DNA of 64,000 bases from JANXQG01 sp963709175 (lineage in GTDB: Bacteria; Planctomycetota; Planctomycetia; Pirellulales; Thermoguttaceae), in contig CAVPVK010000014.1 in the NCBI GenBank assembly GCA_963709175.1, positions 62,001 through 126,000 of the forward strand, given 5' to 3'. The position numbers and the translations under genes were made by a program. Shown piece after piece: positions 54,989 to 62,719 of this stretch. Below the pieces are notes generated by a model that did no database searches, was not told where the DNA came from, and saw nothing but the letters and a program-made list of their open reading frames with translations. Position 1 is the stretch's first letter. Each line of letters opens with the position of its first letter.

Positions 54989-55855
54989 ATGTCTACTTCC
55001 CCTCCGTCTCCGCCCCCTCGTATCGGCATGATGGCCGGCTGGGGTCGTTACCCGCTGGTGGTCGCCGAGGCATTGCGGCGGCAAGGGTCGGAGGTCTACT
55101 GCCTGGGAGTGGCCGGGCAGGCCGATCCCAAGCTGGCCGATATCTGCCGCGACTTCCGCTGGAGCGGCATCGCCCGCTTCGGCGCCGCCGTCCGTTATTT
55201 TAAGCGGCACGCCGTGCGCGACGTGATCATGGCGGGCAAGCTCCACAAGGTGGTGCTCTTCCAACCGTGGATGATCGTGCGGAACATGCCCGACCTGCGG
55301 ACGATCCGCATGTTCCTGCCGCACTTTCTCACACACAAGAAGGACAACAAGGACGACACACTCCTGGGGGCGATCGTCGAGGAGTTCGCCCGCGAGGGAA
55401 TGCGTTTCGGTCGGCCAACCGACTTTGCCGCCGAGCTTCTGGTGGGCAAGGGCCAATTGACCCGCCGCGGCCCTTCGGAACGGCAATGGAAAGACATCCG
55501 TTTCGGCTGGGACCTGGCCAAGGAGATGGGGCGGCTGGATGTCGGCCAGAGCGTGGCCGTGAAAGACCAGGCCGCGCTAGCCATCGAGGCCGTGGAGGGC
55601 ACCGATGAGTGCATTCGCCGCGCCGGGCTGTTGTGCCGGGCTGGTGGCTTTACGGTCGTCAAGGTGGCCAAGCCGCAGCAGGACATGCGCTATGACGTGC
55701 CGACGGTTGGCTTGCGGACGGTGGAGAACCTGGCCGCTTCCGGCGGCCGCGTACTGGCCGTCGAGGCCGGACGGACTATCTTGTTGGACGGTCCCGACGT
55801 GATCGACTTCGCGGATCGGCACGGGCTGGCGATCGTGTCCGTCGACGAAGCCTGA
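54989..55855 (+). CDS. lpxI: UDP-2,3-diacylglucosamine diphosphatase LpxI (DUF1009)
   Basis: LpxI makes lipid X from UDP-diacylglucosamine, the step done by LpxH in enterobacteria. The 288-residue protein has GMMAGWGRYPLVVAEALRRQG at the start (Rossmann-type N-domain) and the C-terminal DUF1009 region with GQSVAVKDQAALAIEAVEGTD, MRYDVPTVGLRTVENL and LDGPDVIDFAD. It lies directly downstream of lpxD, so the pair forms a small lipid A unit. Confidence 0.93.
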   Translation: MSTSPPSPPPRIGMMAGWGRYPLVVAEALRRQGSEVYCLGVAGQADPKLADICRDFRWSGIARFGAAVRYFKRHAVRDVIMAGKLHKVVLFQPWMIVRNMPDLRTIRMFLPHFLTHKKDNKDDTLLGAIVEEFAREGMRFGRPTDFAAELLVGKGQLTRRGPSERQWKDIRFGWDLAKEMGRLDVGQSVAVKDQAALAIEAVEGTDECIRRAGLLCRAGGFTVVKVAKPQQDMRYDVPTVGLRTVENLAASGGRVLAVEAGRTILLDGPDVIDFADRHGLAIVSVDEA

Positions 55856-55861
55856 CGCGGC

Positions 55862-56053
55862 AACGCGCTCGTAGCCGTAGTGGGACAGTACATTCAGAAC
55901 CAGCGCAGCCACCACGTGACCGGGAAAGTGGCCGACCGGTTGGAGCGCATCACGGAGATTGAGACGGTTACCCGGGACGGGAACCCCGTGAACGGGGTTG
56001 ACACACAAACGAAGGGATGTGAGGTCTCTTGCGATTCGTCTCACCCGGCATAA
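55862..56053 (+). pseudogene. Remnant of an IS200-like/RAYT transposase (C-terminus only)
   Basis: The frame AVVGQYIQNQRSHHVTGKVA followed by DRLERI resembles the last helix of REP-associated tyrosine transposases, which typically end with a QYxxNQxxHH segment. No catalytic HUH or Tyr region is present upstream; lpxI ends just before it. The tail VTRDGNPVNGVDTQTKGC reads through a hairpin. REP-like palindromes follow at once, as RAYT genes often show. Confidence 0.45.
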
Positions 56054-56101
56054 ATGCCGGGCCGACAACCGGCTGAAGCCGAAAACGGGCGTAAATGCCC
56101 G
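55982..56101. repeat. Cluster of four REP-like hairpins
   Basis: In order: AACCCCGT-ga-ACGGGGTT (55982-55999), CCCGGCA-taaa-TGCCGGG (56044-56061), CGGC-tgaa-GCCG (56070-56081) and CGGGC-gtaaat-GCCCG (56086-56101). Between hairpins two and four the spacing is short and regular. The third resembles the palindromes near 9080 and 45400. Confidence 0.7.
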
Positions 56102-56164
56102 TCCGCAGGCTCCTTCCCGCTGCGCCATCAAACTTCTGCGCGGGCCAGTCCCACCCTGCAGCTC

Positions 56165-57625
56165 TCACCACATCGACTTCAGCTCGCGAATCGTCAGCCG
56201 AGTGAGTGCCGCTTTGCCTCCCAATGTCCTCAGCATGAGCGGCGGCTTCTGGTCGTTGGGGAGCATGCAGTTGGTCAGCGAAACGGCGCCGCGATTGCCA
56301 AAAGCCTCAATCGATGTGCGATCCAGCAGAATGCGGAGGGCAACTCGGTCACCCTCCGCCGCAAGCGCTGCCCGCGTCCCGCAGCTCTCCAGGATTTTCT
56401 CCTTGACGAGATACCGGACTTTGTTACCGGCCAACTCGAAGGCGATCTCGCCCGCGTCCGATCGGGTCAGGTCGATCTCCAGATCGATGTCATCATATTT
56501 GCTCGTCAGCCCGGCCAGCGGGTCGTCGCCGGGCTTGAGCGTCAAGGGCCCCAGGTCGATCGTCTTGCCCCACAGCTTTTCAATCTCACGGATCGGATAG
56601 CGGTGAAGCGCCGGACCGTCGGCCGCACTATGGAGCGTCAACTCAGAGGGGAAGCTCCACTGCTGGTTGAAGGGCATCTTGGGATACTTGCCGCCGCTCA
56701 TCCAGGCGACCTGGATTCGCCGCGGGTCGTCCTTGGGCATGTTGTTCCAAGTCTGGGCGGCATAGAAATTCCGGCCCCACTCGCAACGTTTCTTGGCGGA
56801 CGCCGACGTGAACTGCCGGCCATCGAAGTCGCCCACCCGATACTTGCCGTCGCCGTTGACGACCACCCACTTGGTCTTGGCGGCGTCGCCGTCAACGGGC
56901 AGCGGAAACATGTCGGGGCACTCGTACATGTCCGGTATCCGGCTTTGCTCTTGCCAATCCAGCAAATTGGACGACGTGAAGATGCTGTAGCTATAGTTGG
57001 GGGGGCCGCAGAGGACCATGATCCATTTGCGGCTGGGCTCATGCCAGAAGACCTTCGGGTCGCGGTAGGGATGCACCAGCACCGGATTCTTGGCGTATTT
57101 GGTCCAGGTGCGGCCGTGGTCGTTGCTAAAGGAAATGCACTGCCGCTGGTTGTCCTGGGCGGCCCAGAAAGCGATCATCACCGGCATGCTGCCGGTCGCC
57201 AGCCTGGAGACGTTCTGGTAGTCGATCACGCACGTGCCGGACTGCGTGCCGCCGAATTTGTCATCCTGGCCGAAGGCCGGCTTGAGCTCCTCCCAATGGA
57301 TGAGGTCCTTGCTGACGGCATGGAGCCAGCAATGCCACCACCGCTGGCCGAAAACGTGATACTCGCCATCGAAGTAGATCGGGCCGTTTACGTCGTTGAT
57401 CCAGCCTTCGCGGCCGTCGTAGCCCGGCTCGACCGCGCGGTGCTGCCAATAGCGGGCCGTGAAATGGAATTGCGGCCGCAGCGACTCGTGATACAGCGGC
57501 TCGACGCCGGCTGCCTTGACTGCAACGGGCTGCGCGAAAGCCGCGATGGGACCGACCGCGGCCAGGGTAAGCGAAAACAGCGCCGCCAGAGCGATCTCGC
57601 CGCAGCGGTGGAAACGACTATTCAT
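56165..57625 (-). CDS. Secreted glycoside hydrolase family 32 enzyme (invertase/levanase-like)
   Basis: This 486-residue protein has a signal peptide (ALAALFSLTLAAVGPIAAFA) and a five-bladed propeller followed by a beta-sandwich. GH32 motifs are present: WINDVNGPIY (nucleophile Asp in the N-D-P/V-N-G loop), YRDPKVFWHE (transition-state Asp) and YECPDMFPL (acid/base Glu). The usual WMNDPNG carries Val for Pro. It probably cuts beta-fructosides such as sucrose, levan or inulin, outside the cytoplasm. I chose the ATG at 57625 because it begins the signal peptide; the longer frame reads into repeat copy 3. Confidence 0.9.
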   Translation of the reverse strand: MNSRFHRCGEIALAALFSLTLAAVGPIAAFAQPVAVKAAGVEPLYHESLRPQFHFTARYWQHRAVEPGYDGREGWINDVNGPIYFDGEYHVFGQRWWHCWLHAVSKDLIHWEELKPAFGQDDKFGGTQSGTCVIDYQNVSRLATGSMPVMIAFWAAQDNQRQCISFSNDHGRTWTKYAKNPVLVHPYRDPKVFWHEPSRKWIMVLCGPPNYSYSIFTSSNLLDWQEQSRIPDMYECPDMFPLPVDGDAAKTKWVVVNGDGKYRVGDFDGRQFTSASAKKRCEWGRNFYAAQTWNNMPKDDPRRIQVAWMSGGKYPKMPFNQQWSFPSELTLHSAADGPALHRYPIREIEKLWGKTIDLGPLTLKPGDDPLAGLTSKYDDIDLEIDLTRSDAGEIAFELAGNKVRYLVKEKILESCGTRAALAAEGDRVALRILLDRTSIEAFGNRGAVSLTNCMLPNDQKPPLMLRTLGGKAALTRLTIRELKSMW

Positions 57626-57678
57626 GACATCGACTTTCCAATTAGGGCAAACGGGAAGGGAAGGGTGAAGGTAAAGCG

Positions 57679-57773
57679 TAGGCCGGAACAAGCTTCGCGG
57701 CACCCGCGCCGGTTCGGTTCCGGCAAGGCCTTACCGGTGTGTTGCCGGAACTGTGCACGCTTGTTTCGGCCTA
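57679..57773. repeat. Dispersed inverted repeat, copy 3
   Basis: The left arm starts TAGGCCGGAACAAGCTTCGC at 57679 and ends at TTCCGGCAA (57726), with an extra roughly 16-base insertion. The right arm is at 57742-57773 (TTGCCGGAACTGTGCACGCT core, ending GGCCTA). It lies between the GH32 gene and a small leftward gene. Confidence 0.8.
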
Positions 57774-57797
57774 ACGCACCAAGGACCTACAACGTCC

Positions 57798-58079
57798 TCA
57801 CGGCTCATCCCAGATCAGTTCCGCTGGGTTCAAGACCTTATGCTCGAAATCGAAGCCCGCCTCGCGCAAAGCATCTTCGACTTGCTGTTTGCTGGGCGGG
57901 CTATCGCTAGAGTAGACGATGCCCCAGAAGACCGTGCCGCCGCCTTCGACATGCATGCCGGTGGCGATCTGCTTGACCATCAGGCCGGGGTTGAGCCGCG
58001 CCATCAGGTGCTGCATGGGATAGAACTCGTGATCGTCGCGGACGGAAAACGCCTTCGGCAATTGGACCTTGGTCAGCAT
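57798..58079 (-). CDS. Small protein of unknown function
   Basis: This 93-residue soluble protein (MLTKVQLPKAFSVRDDHEFY start) has a GGGTVFWGIVYSSDSPPSKQ stretch and an acidic end. No signal peptide or metal motif is seen. It overlaps no neighbour and starts 5 bases after the degenerate protease gene, with which it is probably co-transcribed. Confidence 0.6.
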   Translation of the reverse strand: MLTKVQLPKAFSVRDDHEFYPMQHLMARLNPGLMVKQIATGMHVEGGGTVFWGIVYSSDSPPSKQQVEDALREAGFDFEHKVLNPAELIWDEP

Positions 58080-58084
58080 AATAC

Positions 58085-58948
58085 TTACTCCTCCTTGGGG
58101 GCCGGCTTTTTCGCGGCGTCCTTGGCCTGATCGACGAGCTTGGCGATATCGTTGGTCGGCAGGATCACACGGGTGGCGCCCGGCGTCTGCGACGTGCGGA
58201 GCGCGGTGCTGAGGGCATCGCCGCCGGCCTCCTTGTCGGCGGCAACAAAGCGGGTCACGAGACCGGTCAACTTGCCCTGATCGCTGAAAACCGGTGATCC
58301 CAGGCCGGCCGAGGCCCCCAAGTAATAGGTTCGCGGCTTGGTGAGCACCGCGGCAATATGCCCCAATTGCACGGTCGGTGCGTAATTGAATTCCTTGGAG
58401 GTCCTTCCCAGTTGGATGATCGAATCGAGCACATCGGCCGTCTTCACCGACTCCATCGCTACTATGGCGATCTTCTTCTTGTTTGCATCGTTGAGCGGAT
58501 CGCTGGGCGCTACAAAGGCCAAATCGAGATCTTCGTCTTTCAGCACAACCCGGGAGGGCACTTCCGTCCCTTCGGGCAGTCGCATCTTGATGCCGCGGAG
58601 CTCACACTCGAAGGTGAGTTCGGAACCCTCGCCGCCGCGGCTCTGCATCCGCATGCGGGGCAAGGCGTTCTGCGGATTCAAATTGGTGAGCGAGGTGACG
58701 ATCAGGCCCGACGGATCGATGACCAGCCCGGAGCAGTCGATTTTCAGCTCCCGTTCCGCGGAGCCGCCGCTGCCGCCGGACGCCTTGATCTGCAGCTTGG
58801 CAATGGCAGTGATGCCGACGATGGCGTTGGCGCTGCTCTTGAGAATCTTGCGGCCGGTTTCGACCGAGCGCTGCTCGTCGGCATTGAGCCGAGCGGTGGT
58901 CGCCGCCAGCAAACCGCAGAAGCCGGCAACGAGCGAGAAGGTGCGCAT
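58085..58948 (-). CDS. Degenerate trypsin-like (HtrA-type) protein, probably non-catalytic
   Basis: This 287-residue protein has a signal peptide (FSLVAGFCGLLAATTARLNA) and a chymotrypsin-type beta-barrel pattern: CSGLVIDPSGLIVTSLTNLN fits the strand and loop that normally hold TNxHV, but His is absent; DLDLAFVAP keeps the Asp; GASAGLGSPVFSDQG stands where GNSGGPL should be. Two of three catalytic elements are therefore changed. It lies next to the active HtrA/PDZ gene and may be a regulatory partner or decoy. Confidence 0.7.
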   Translation of the reverse strand: MRTFSLVAGFCGLLAATTARLNADEQRSVETGRKILKSSANAIVGITAIAKLQIKASGGSGGSAERELKIDCSGLVIDPSGLIVTSLTNLNPQNALPRMRMQSRGGEGSELTFECELRGIKMRLPEGTEVPSRVVLKDEDLDLAFVAPSDPLNDANKKKIAIVAMESVKTADVLDSIIQLGRTSKEFNYAPTVQLGHIAAVLTKPRTYYLGASAGLGSPVFSDQGKLTGLVTRFVAADKEAGGDALSTALRTSQTPGATRVILPTNDIAKLVDQAKDAAKKPAPKEE

Positions 58949-58963
58949 GAATAAACTCCTTGT

Positions 58964-61042
58964 TTAGTGGTAGTCCGGTTCGATTTCACAGAAACGGGAA
59001 TGGATGCCGCGGCGAATCAGGAAGACGACCCGCCGCGGCTTGTTTTTGCGGATCTGGGCAAGGATCGGCTTGAGCTCGTCGATCGAGCCGATCGACTTGC
59101 CATCTACTCCCAGGACGATATCGTCGGGGTGGATGCCGCCTAGCGAGGCCCAGCCGCCGTTCTCGACCTTGGTTACAATAACGCCATGCACGGCCGCCGG
59201 CAACTGATGCACAATGCGGTCCTGGTAGGTCAAGTCGCGCGTGCTGAATTCAAAATCGGCGTCGGTATGCGCCAGCGGCGTGGCCGCCGTCTGCGCGGGG
59301 GCCTCCAGCTTCATCTTCACGGATTGCGGCTTGCCTTCGCGAAGGATGTCGAACTTGACCTCGTCGCCGATCGACTTGCGGCGGATCATCAGCTCGAAGA
59401 CTCCGTCATCCTCCGACTGCGATACCTCCAGGGGCGCGCCGTCGACGGCGACAATGATGTCACCGACATGAAAACCGGCCTTCTCGCCCGCCTGACCCGG
59501 GTAGACTTCGGTGACCCGCACCCCGTGCTTATCCTTTAGGCCCAGCGGTTCGGTCAAATCGGAAGTAACGACCTGGGTGGCCAGGCTCGACCAGGGCTTC
59601 TTGGCTTGGGCCGCGTCGCTGCGCGGTTCTTCGCGGCCAATCTTGACCACGGTCACGACGCGCTTCATCTTCCGCTCGAACTGGACCAACACCGAGGCCC
59701 GCGGAGGTTTTTTTTCCGCCAGGATTTTGGCGGTGATCTTTTGCAGCGCGGCAAGGTTCTCCACTTTCTGGCCGTTGACTTGGGTAATGATGTCGTCGCC
59801 TTCCAGCGGCAGCTTGGCGTTGGCGGCCGCCCCGCCCGCTCGGACCGAGTCGATCAGCACCCCTGCGATGCTTTCGCGGTGCCGCTCCAAGGCCATCATC
59901 CGCGTGATGTCGCGTCCGGCAAGGCCCCATTCCTTGAGCTCCCGCGCATCGCCCAGGGCGGCTTGGAGGAGCTCGGTCTTCAACTTCACGGTCTTCGTTG
60001 CCCCGTGGCGGACGTAGGTGATGTCCGCGGGCTGGCCCACGGGGAGGTTCATCACCCGCAAGTTGATCGGCGGCAATTGTTCGGGAATCTCGGCATCGAC
60101 CGGCGCGCCGGCGATGGCCAGCAGCACGTCGCCCGACTGCAGCCCGGCCTTGTCGGCAGGCGAGCCGGGAATGACGCCGCTGACGAGCACGCCATGCTCG
60201 CTCTTGTCGCCCTTGAGCCGCGGTTGAAACTCCATGCCCGTCCAGCTTCGCGTCACGTGGCCCGACTTGATGATTTCCTCGACCACGCTTTTGGCCAGGT
60301 TGCTGGGAATTGCCCCGCCCAGCGAACCGAGCGAAACCTCGTTGATGCCGATGATCTGGCCCTGGAGATTGACCAGGGGACCGCCACTGTTGCCGCCGTA
60401 AATCACCGCGTCGTGACCGATCCAGCGGACGATCTGTCCCACGTCCTCGCCGTCGAGCCGGAACATGCCTTCCATAAAGCGAGGCATCATTAACTGCGTA
60501 TTGCTGATGATGCCCTTGGTCACTGACTGCGAGACGGCCATCGGGCAGCCCATCGCCAGGACGACATCGCCGACCTTGGCCTGGTCGGAGTTGCCCCACG
60601 AGGCCACGGCTAGGGGCGCGGCGGGCCGTTTGCGGGAGTCAAGCTTCAGCTTCAAGACGGCAATATCGGCCATGGGGTCGGTCCCGATCCGCACGGCCTC
60701 GATCTCTTCGCCGCTGGAGAGGCTGCAGATCATGCGGGTGGCGTTGCCGGCGACGTGGTGGTTGGTCACAACATAACCGTCGGCGGAAATAATCGCGCCG
60801 CTGCCGGCGGCCTGCGAGCGTTTCATTCGCCCATCGGAGGGCTCGGCCACGACGACCGAAATCCGCACCAATGCCGGATAAACGCGATCGATTGCCGGCT
60901 GGATCAGCTCTCGACCCTCGACGGGCGAGGCTTTCTCTCGTGCCGCATCGGTCGCCGCGGCGACCCGTCGCTCCATCAGCGGACTAAAACTAACAGCTAA
61001 TAACCCAAGGGCCGCCAAAGGGCGTAAACATCGCAAAACCAT
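58964..61042 (-). CDS. HtrA/DegP-type serine protease with four PDZ domains
   Basis: This 692-residue periplasmic protease has a signal peptide, then a trypsin-like domain with an intact triad: His in VVTNHHVAGN, Asp in DPMADIAVLKL, Ser in YGGNSGGPL. Four PDZ domains follow: about 270-370 (SGVIPGSPADKAGLQSGDVLL), 400-470 (DIITQVNGQKVENL), 510-590 (VYPGQAGEKAGFHVGDIIVAV) and 620-690 (GGIHPDDIVLGVDGKSIGSID). Most family members have one or two PDZ domains. The ATG at 61042 begins the signal peptide. It heads a leftward unit with the degenerate homologue and a small protein. Confidence 0.9.
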   Translation of the reverse strand: MVLRCLRPLAALGLLAVSFSPLMERRVAAATDAAREKASPVEGRELIQPAIDRVYPALVRISVVVAEPSDGRMKRSQAAGSGAIISADGYVVTNHHVAGNATRMICSLSSGEEIEAVRIGTDPMADIAVLKLKLDSRKRPAAPLAVASWGNSDQAKVGDVVLAMGCPMAVSQSVTKGIISNTQLMMPRFMEGMFRLDGEDVGQIVRWIGHDAVIYGGNSGGPLVNLQGQIIGINEVSLGSLGGAIPSNLAKSVVEEIIKSGHVTRSWTGMEFQPRLKGDKSEHGVLVSGVIPGSPADKAGLQSGDVLLAIAGAPVDAEIPEQLPPINLRVMNLPVGQPADITYVRHGATKTVKLKTELLQAALGDARELKEWGLAGRDITRMMALERHRESIAGVLIDSVRAGGAAANAKLPLEGDDIITQVNGQKVENLAALQKITAKILAEKKPPRASVLVQFERKMKRVVTVVKIGREEPRSDAAQAKKPWSSLATQVVTSDLTEPLGLKDKHGVRVTEVYPGQAGEKAGFHVGDIIVAVDGAPLEVSQSEDDGVFELMIRRKSIGDEVKFDILREGKPQSVKMKLEAPAQTAATPLAHTDADFEFSTRDLTYQDRIVHQLPAAVHGVIVTKVENGGWASLGGIHPDDIVLGVDGKSIGSIDELKPILAQIRKNKPRRVVFLIRRGIHSRFCEIEPDYH

Positions 61043-61340
61043 GTTTTTCTCCAGGTTGAACCTACCAATGATAATCAACGCCCGACAAGAAATCACGTGC
61101 TTTCCGACAGATTTATCCGTTCGGGCGTCATTACTCTCCTAACGACCATCTATATACCTCGGTAGACGGGCATGGCATGAGGACGTCTCGGCCAGAAGTG
61201 GCCGTCTATCGGCCGAGGACATTTACGTCTGAACTACCGCAGTGGAGGACCGGAGAGTAGACAGTCAGACACCATGCGGCTTACAATGGCGTGTTTGTCT
61301 CCGCCGCATTCGGCGCCGATTATCCCCTCCGTTACCGCTC
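61043..61340. promoter_or_regulatory. Divergent control region of the protease and NtrC-type genes
   Basis: The gap of about 300 bases holds a 7-base-arm palindrome CTCGGCC / GGCCGAG (61187-61193 and 61211-61217) with an inner GGCCA-gaag-TGGCC hairpin (61190-61203). It could be a regulator site, but no -24/-12 or -35/-10 pair is convincing. A TCTATATACC stretch near 61150 might be a -10 region. Confidence 0.35.
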
Positions 61341-62687
61341 ATGCGCATCCTCATCGCCGACGACGAGAAAATCAAGCGCATCACCCTGGCCGACGATCTC
61401 TCGGCCCAAGGGCATGAGGTTGTCACGGCGGCCGACGGCGAGGATGCCTGGACGCAACTCCAGACGGCCGCCTTCGACGTCGTTGTCACCGATCTGAAAA
61501 TGCCGCGGCTGGATGGCATCGAGTTGCTCAAGCGGATCAAGCAGGGACGCATGGCCGAGATGGCCGTAATCATGATGACCGCCTACGGCAGCATCCCCGT
61601 CGCCGTCGAGGCGATGCGTCTGGGAGCGTTCGACTTCCTCACCAAGCCTTTCCGCAACGAGGATCTATTTCCTCTCCTCGCGCGGCTCGATCGTTCCGCC
61701 CGCCCCAAGGGCGAAGCCGCGACGGCGAGGGGCGAGCCGCGTCCGGACCTGGAATCAATGGTCGTCGGCCGCTCGCCCGGCATGGTCCGCGTGCGGCAGA
61801 TGATCGAAGTCTGCGCCCGCACCGAGGCCAACGTGCTCCTGCTGGGCGAGACGGGCTGCGGCAAGGACCTGATCTCTCGCGCTATCCATGGCCTTTCGCA
61901 CCGCGGCAGTTTCCCCTACGTCAAGGTCGGCTGCACGCTCTTCCCGGAGAACCTCATCGAGAGCGAGCTCTACGGCCACGAAAAGGGCTCGTTCACCGGG
62001 GCCGAGCAGCGCCGCAAGGGCCGCTTCGAGCTGGCCGAGAACGGTTCTCTCTATCTCGACGACGTCGATGACATTCCCTTGGAGCAGCAATCGAAGCTCC
62101 TGCGGGCGATCGAGGAGAAGGTCTATGAACGGGTCGGCGGCACCACGCCCATCAAAGCCGACGTGCGGATCATTGCCTCGACCAAACAGAGCTTGCTGGA
62201 GAAGGTCGGTGAAGGATCGTTCCGCCGCGACCTCTATTACCGCCTCGACGTGCTGCGGGTCGTTGTGCCGCCGTTGCGGCAGCGGATGGAAGACGTGCCG
62301 CTGCTGGCCGAGCACTTGCTGCGCGAGATCGCGGGCGAGTGCGTATGCGAGGTCGAGCCCGCCGCGCTGGACCGGCTCATGCGGCACGATTGGCCGGGCA
62401 ACGTCCGCGAGTTGACGCATGCCCTGGAGCGAGCCTACCTGATCGGCAGCGGGCGGATCACCGCGAACCTGCTGACGAGTGAAATGGCCGGCATCGCCGC
62501 GCAGGGCGCTCCGGCTGCGCAAGCCACGCCCGCCGGCGATTTTCAGACGGCCATGGACCAGACCGAGCGGGACCTGTTGGAAAGGGCCCTGCGAACCGCC
62601 GCGGGCAACAAGACGGCCGCCGCTGCCGCCCTGGGGATGAAGGCCTCGACTTTCCGCGACAAGCTCGCCAAACACGGCTTGGGGTAG
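61341..62687 (+). CDS. NtrC-family response regulator
   Basis: This 448-residue regulator has a receiver domain (acidic pair in ILIADDEKIK, phospho-acceptor Asp in VVTDLKMP, Lys in LTKPF), an AAA+ sigma-54 domain (Walker A GETGCGKD; loop GSFTGA with Ser in the second position instead of the usual Ala; YLDDVDDIP) and a Fis-type helix-turn-helix (KTAAAAALGMKASTFRDKL). The GSFTGA variant still has the Phe-Thr needed for sigma-54 contact. It lies 32 bases before the permease gene and opposite the HtrA gene. No kinase is adjacent. Confidence 0.9.
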   Translation: MRILIADDEKIKRITLADDLSAQGHEVVTAADGEDAWTQLQTAAFDVVVTDLKMPRLDGIELLKRIKQGRMAEMAVIMMTAYGSIPVAVEAMRLGAFDFLTKPFRNEDLFPLLARLDRSARPKGEAATARGEPRPDLESMVVGRSPGMVRVRQMIEVCARTEANVLLLGETGCGKDLISRAIHGLSHRGSFPYVKVGCTLFPENLIESELYGHEKGSFTGAEQRRKGRFELAENGSLYLDDVDDIPLEQQSKLLRAIEEKVYERVGGTTPIKADVRIIASTKQSLLEKVGEGSFRRDLYYRLDVLRVVVPPLRQRMEDVPLLAEHLLREIAGECVCEVEPAALDRLMRHDWPGNVRELTHALERAYLIGSGRITANLLTSEMAGIAAQGAPAAQATPAGDFQTAMDQTERDLLERALRTAAGNKTAAAAALGMKASTFRDKLAKHGLG

Positions 62688-62719
62688 TGCTTAGCAAGAC
62701 TCCAGGCGCAAGGCTCCTC

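Noticed and set aside
56054..57910. A 618-codon rightward frame opposite the GH32 gene
   Set aside because: It is antisense to a clear GH32 enzyme, runs through two repeat elements and has no recognisable fold.
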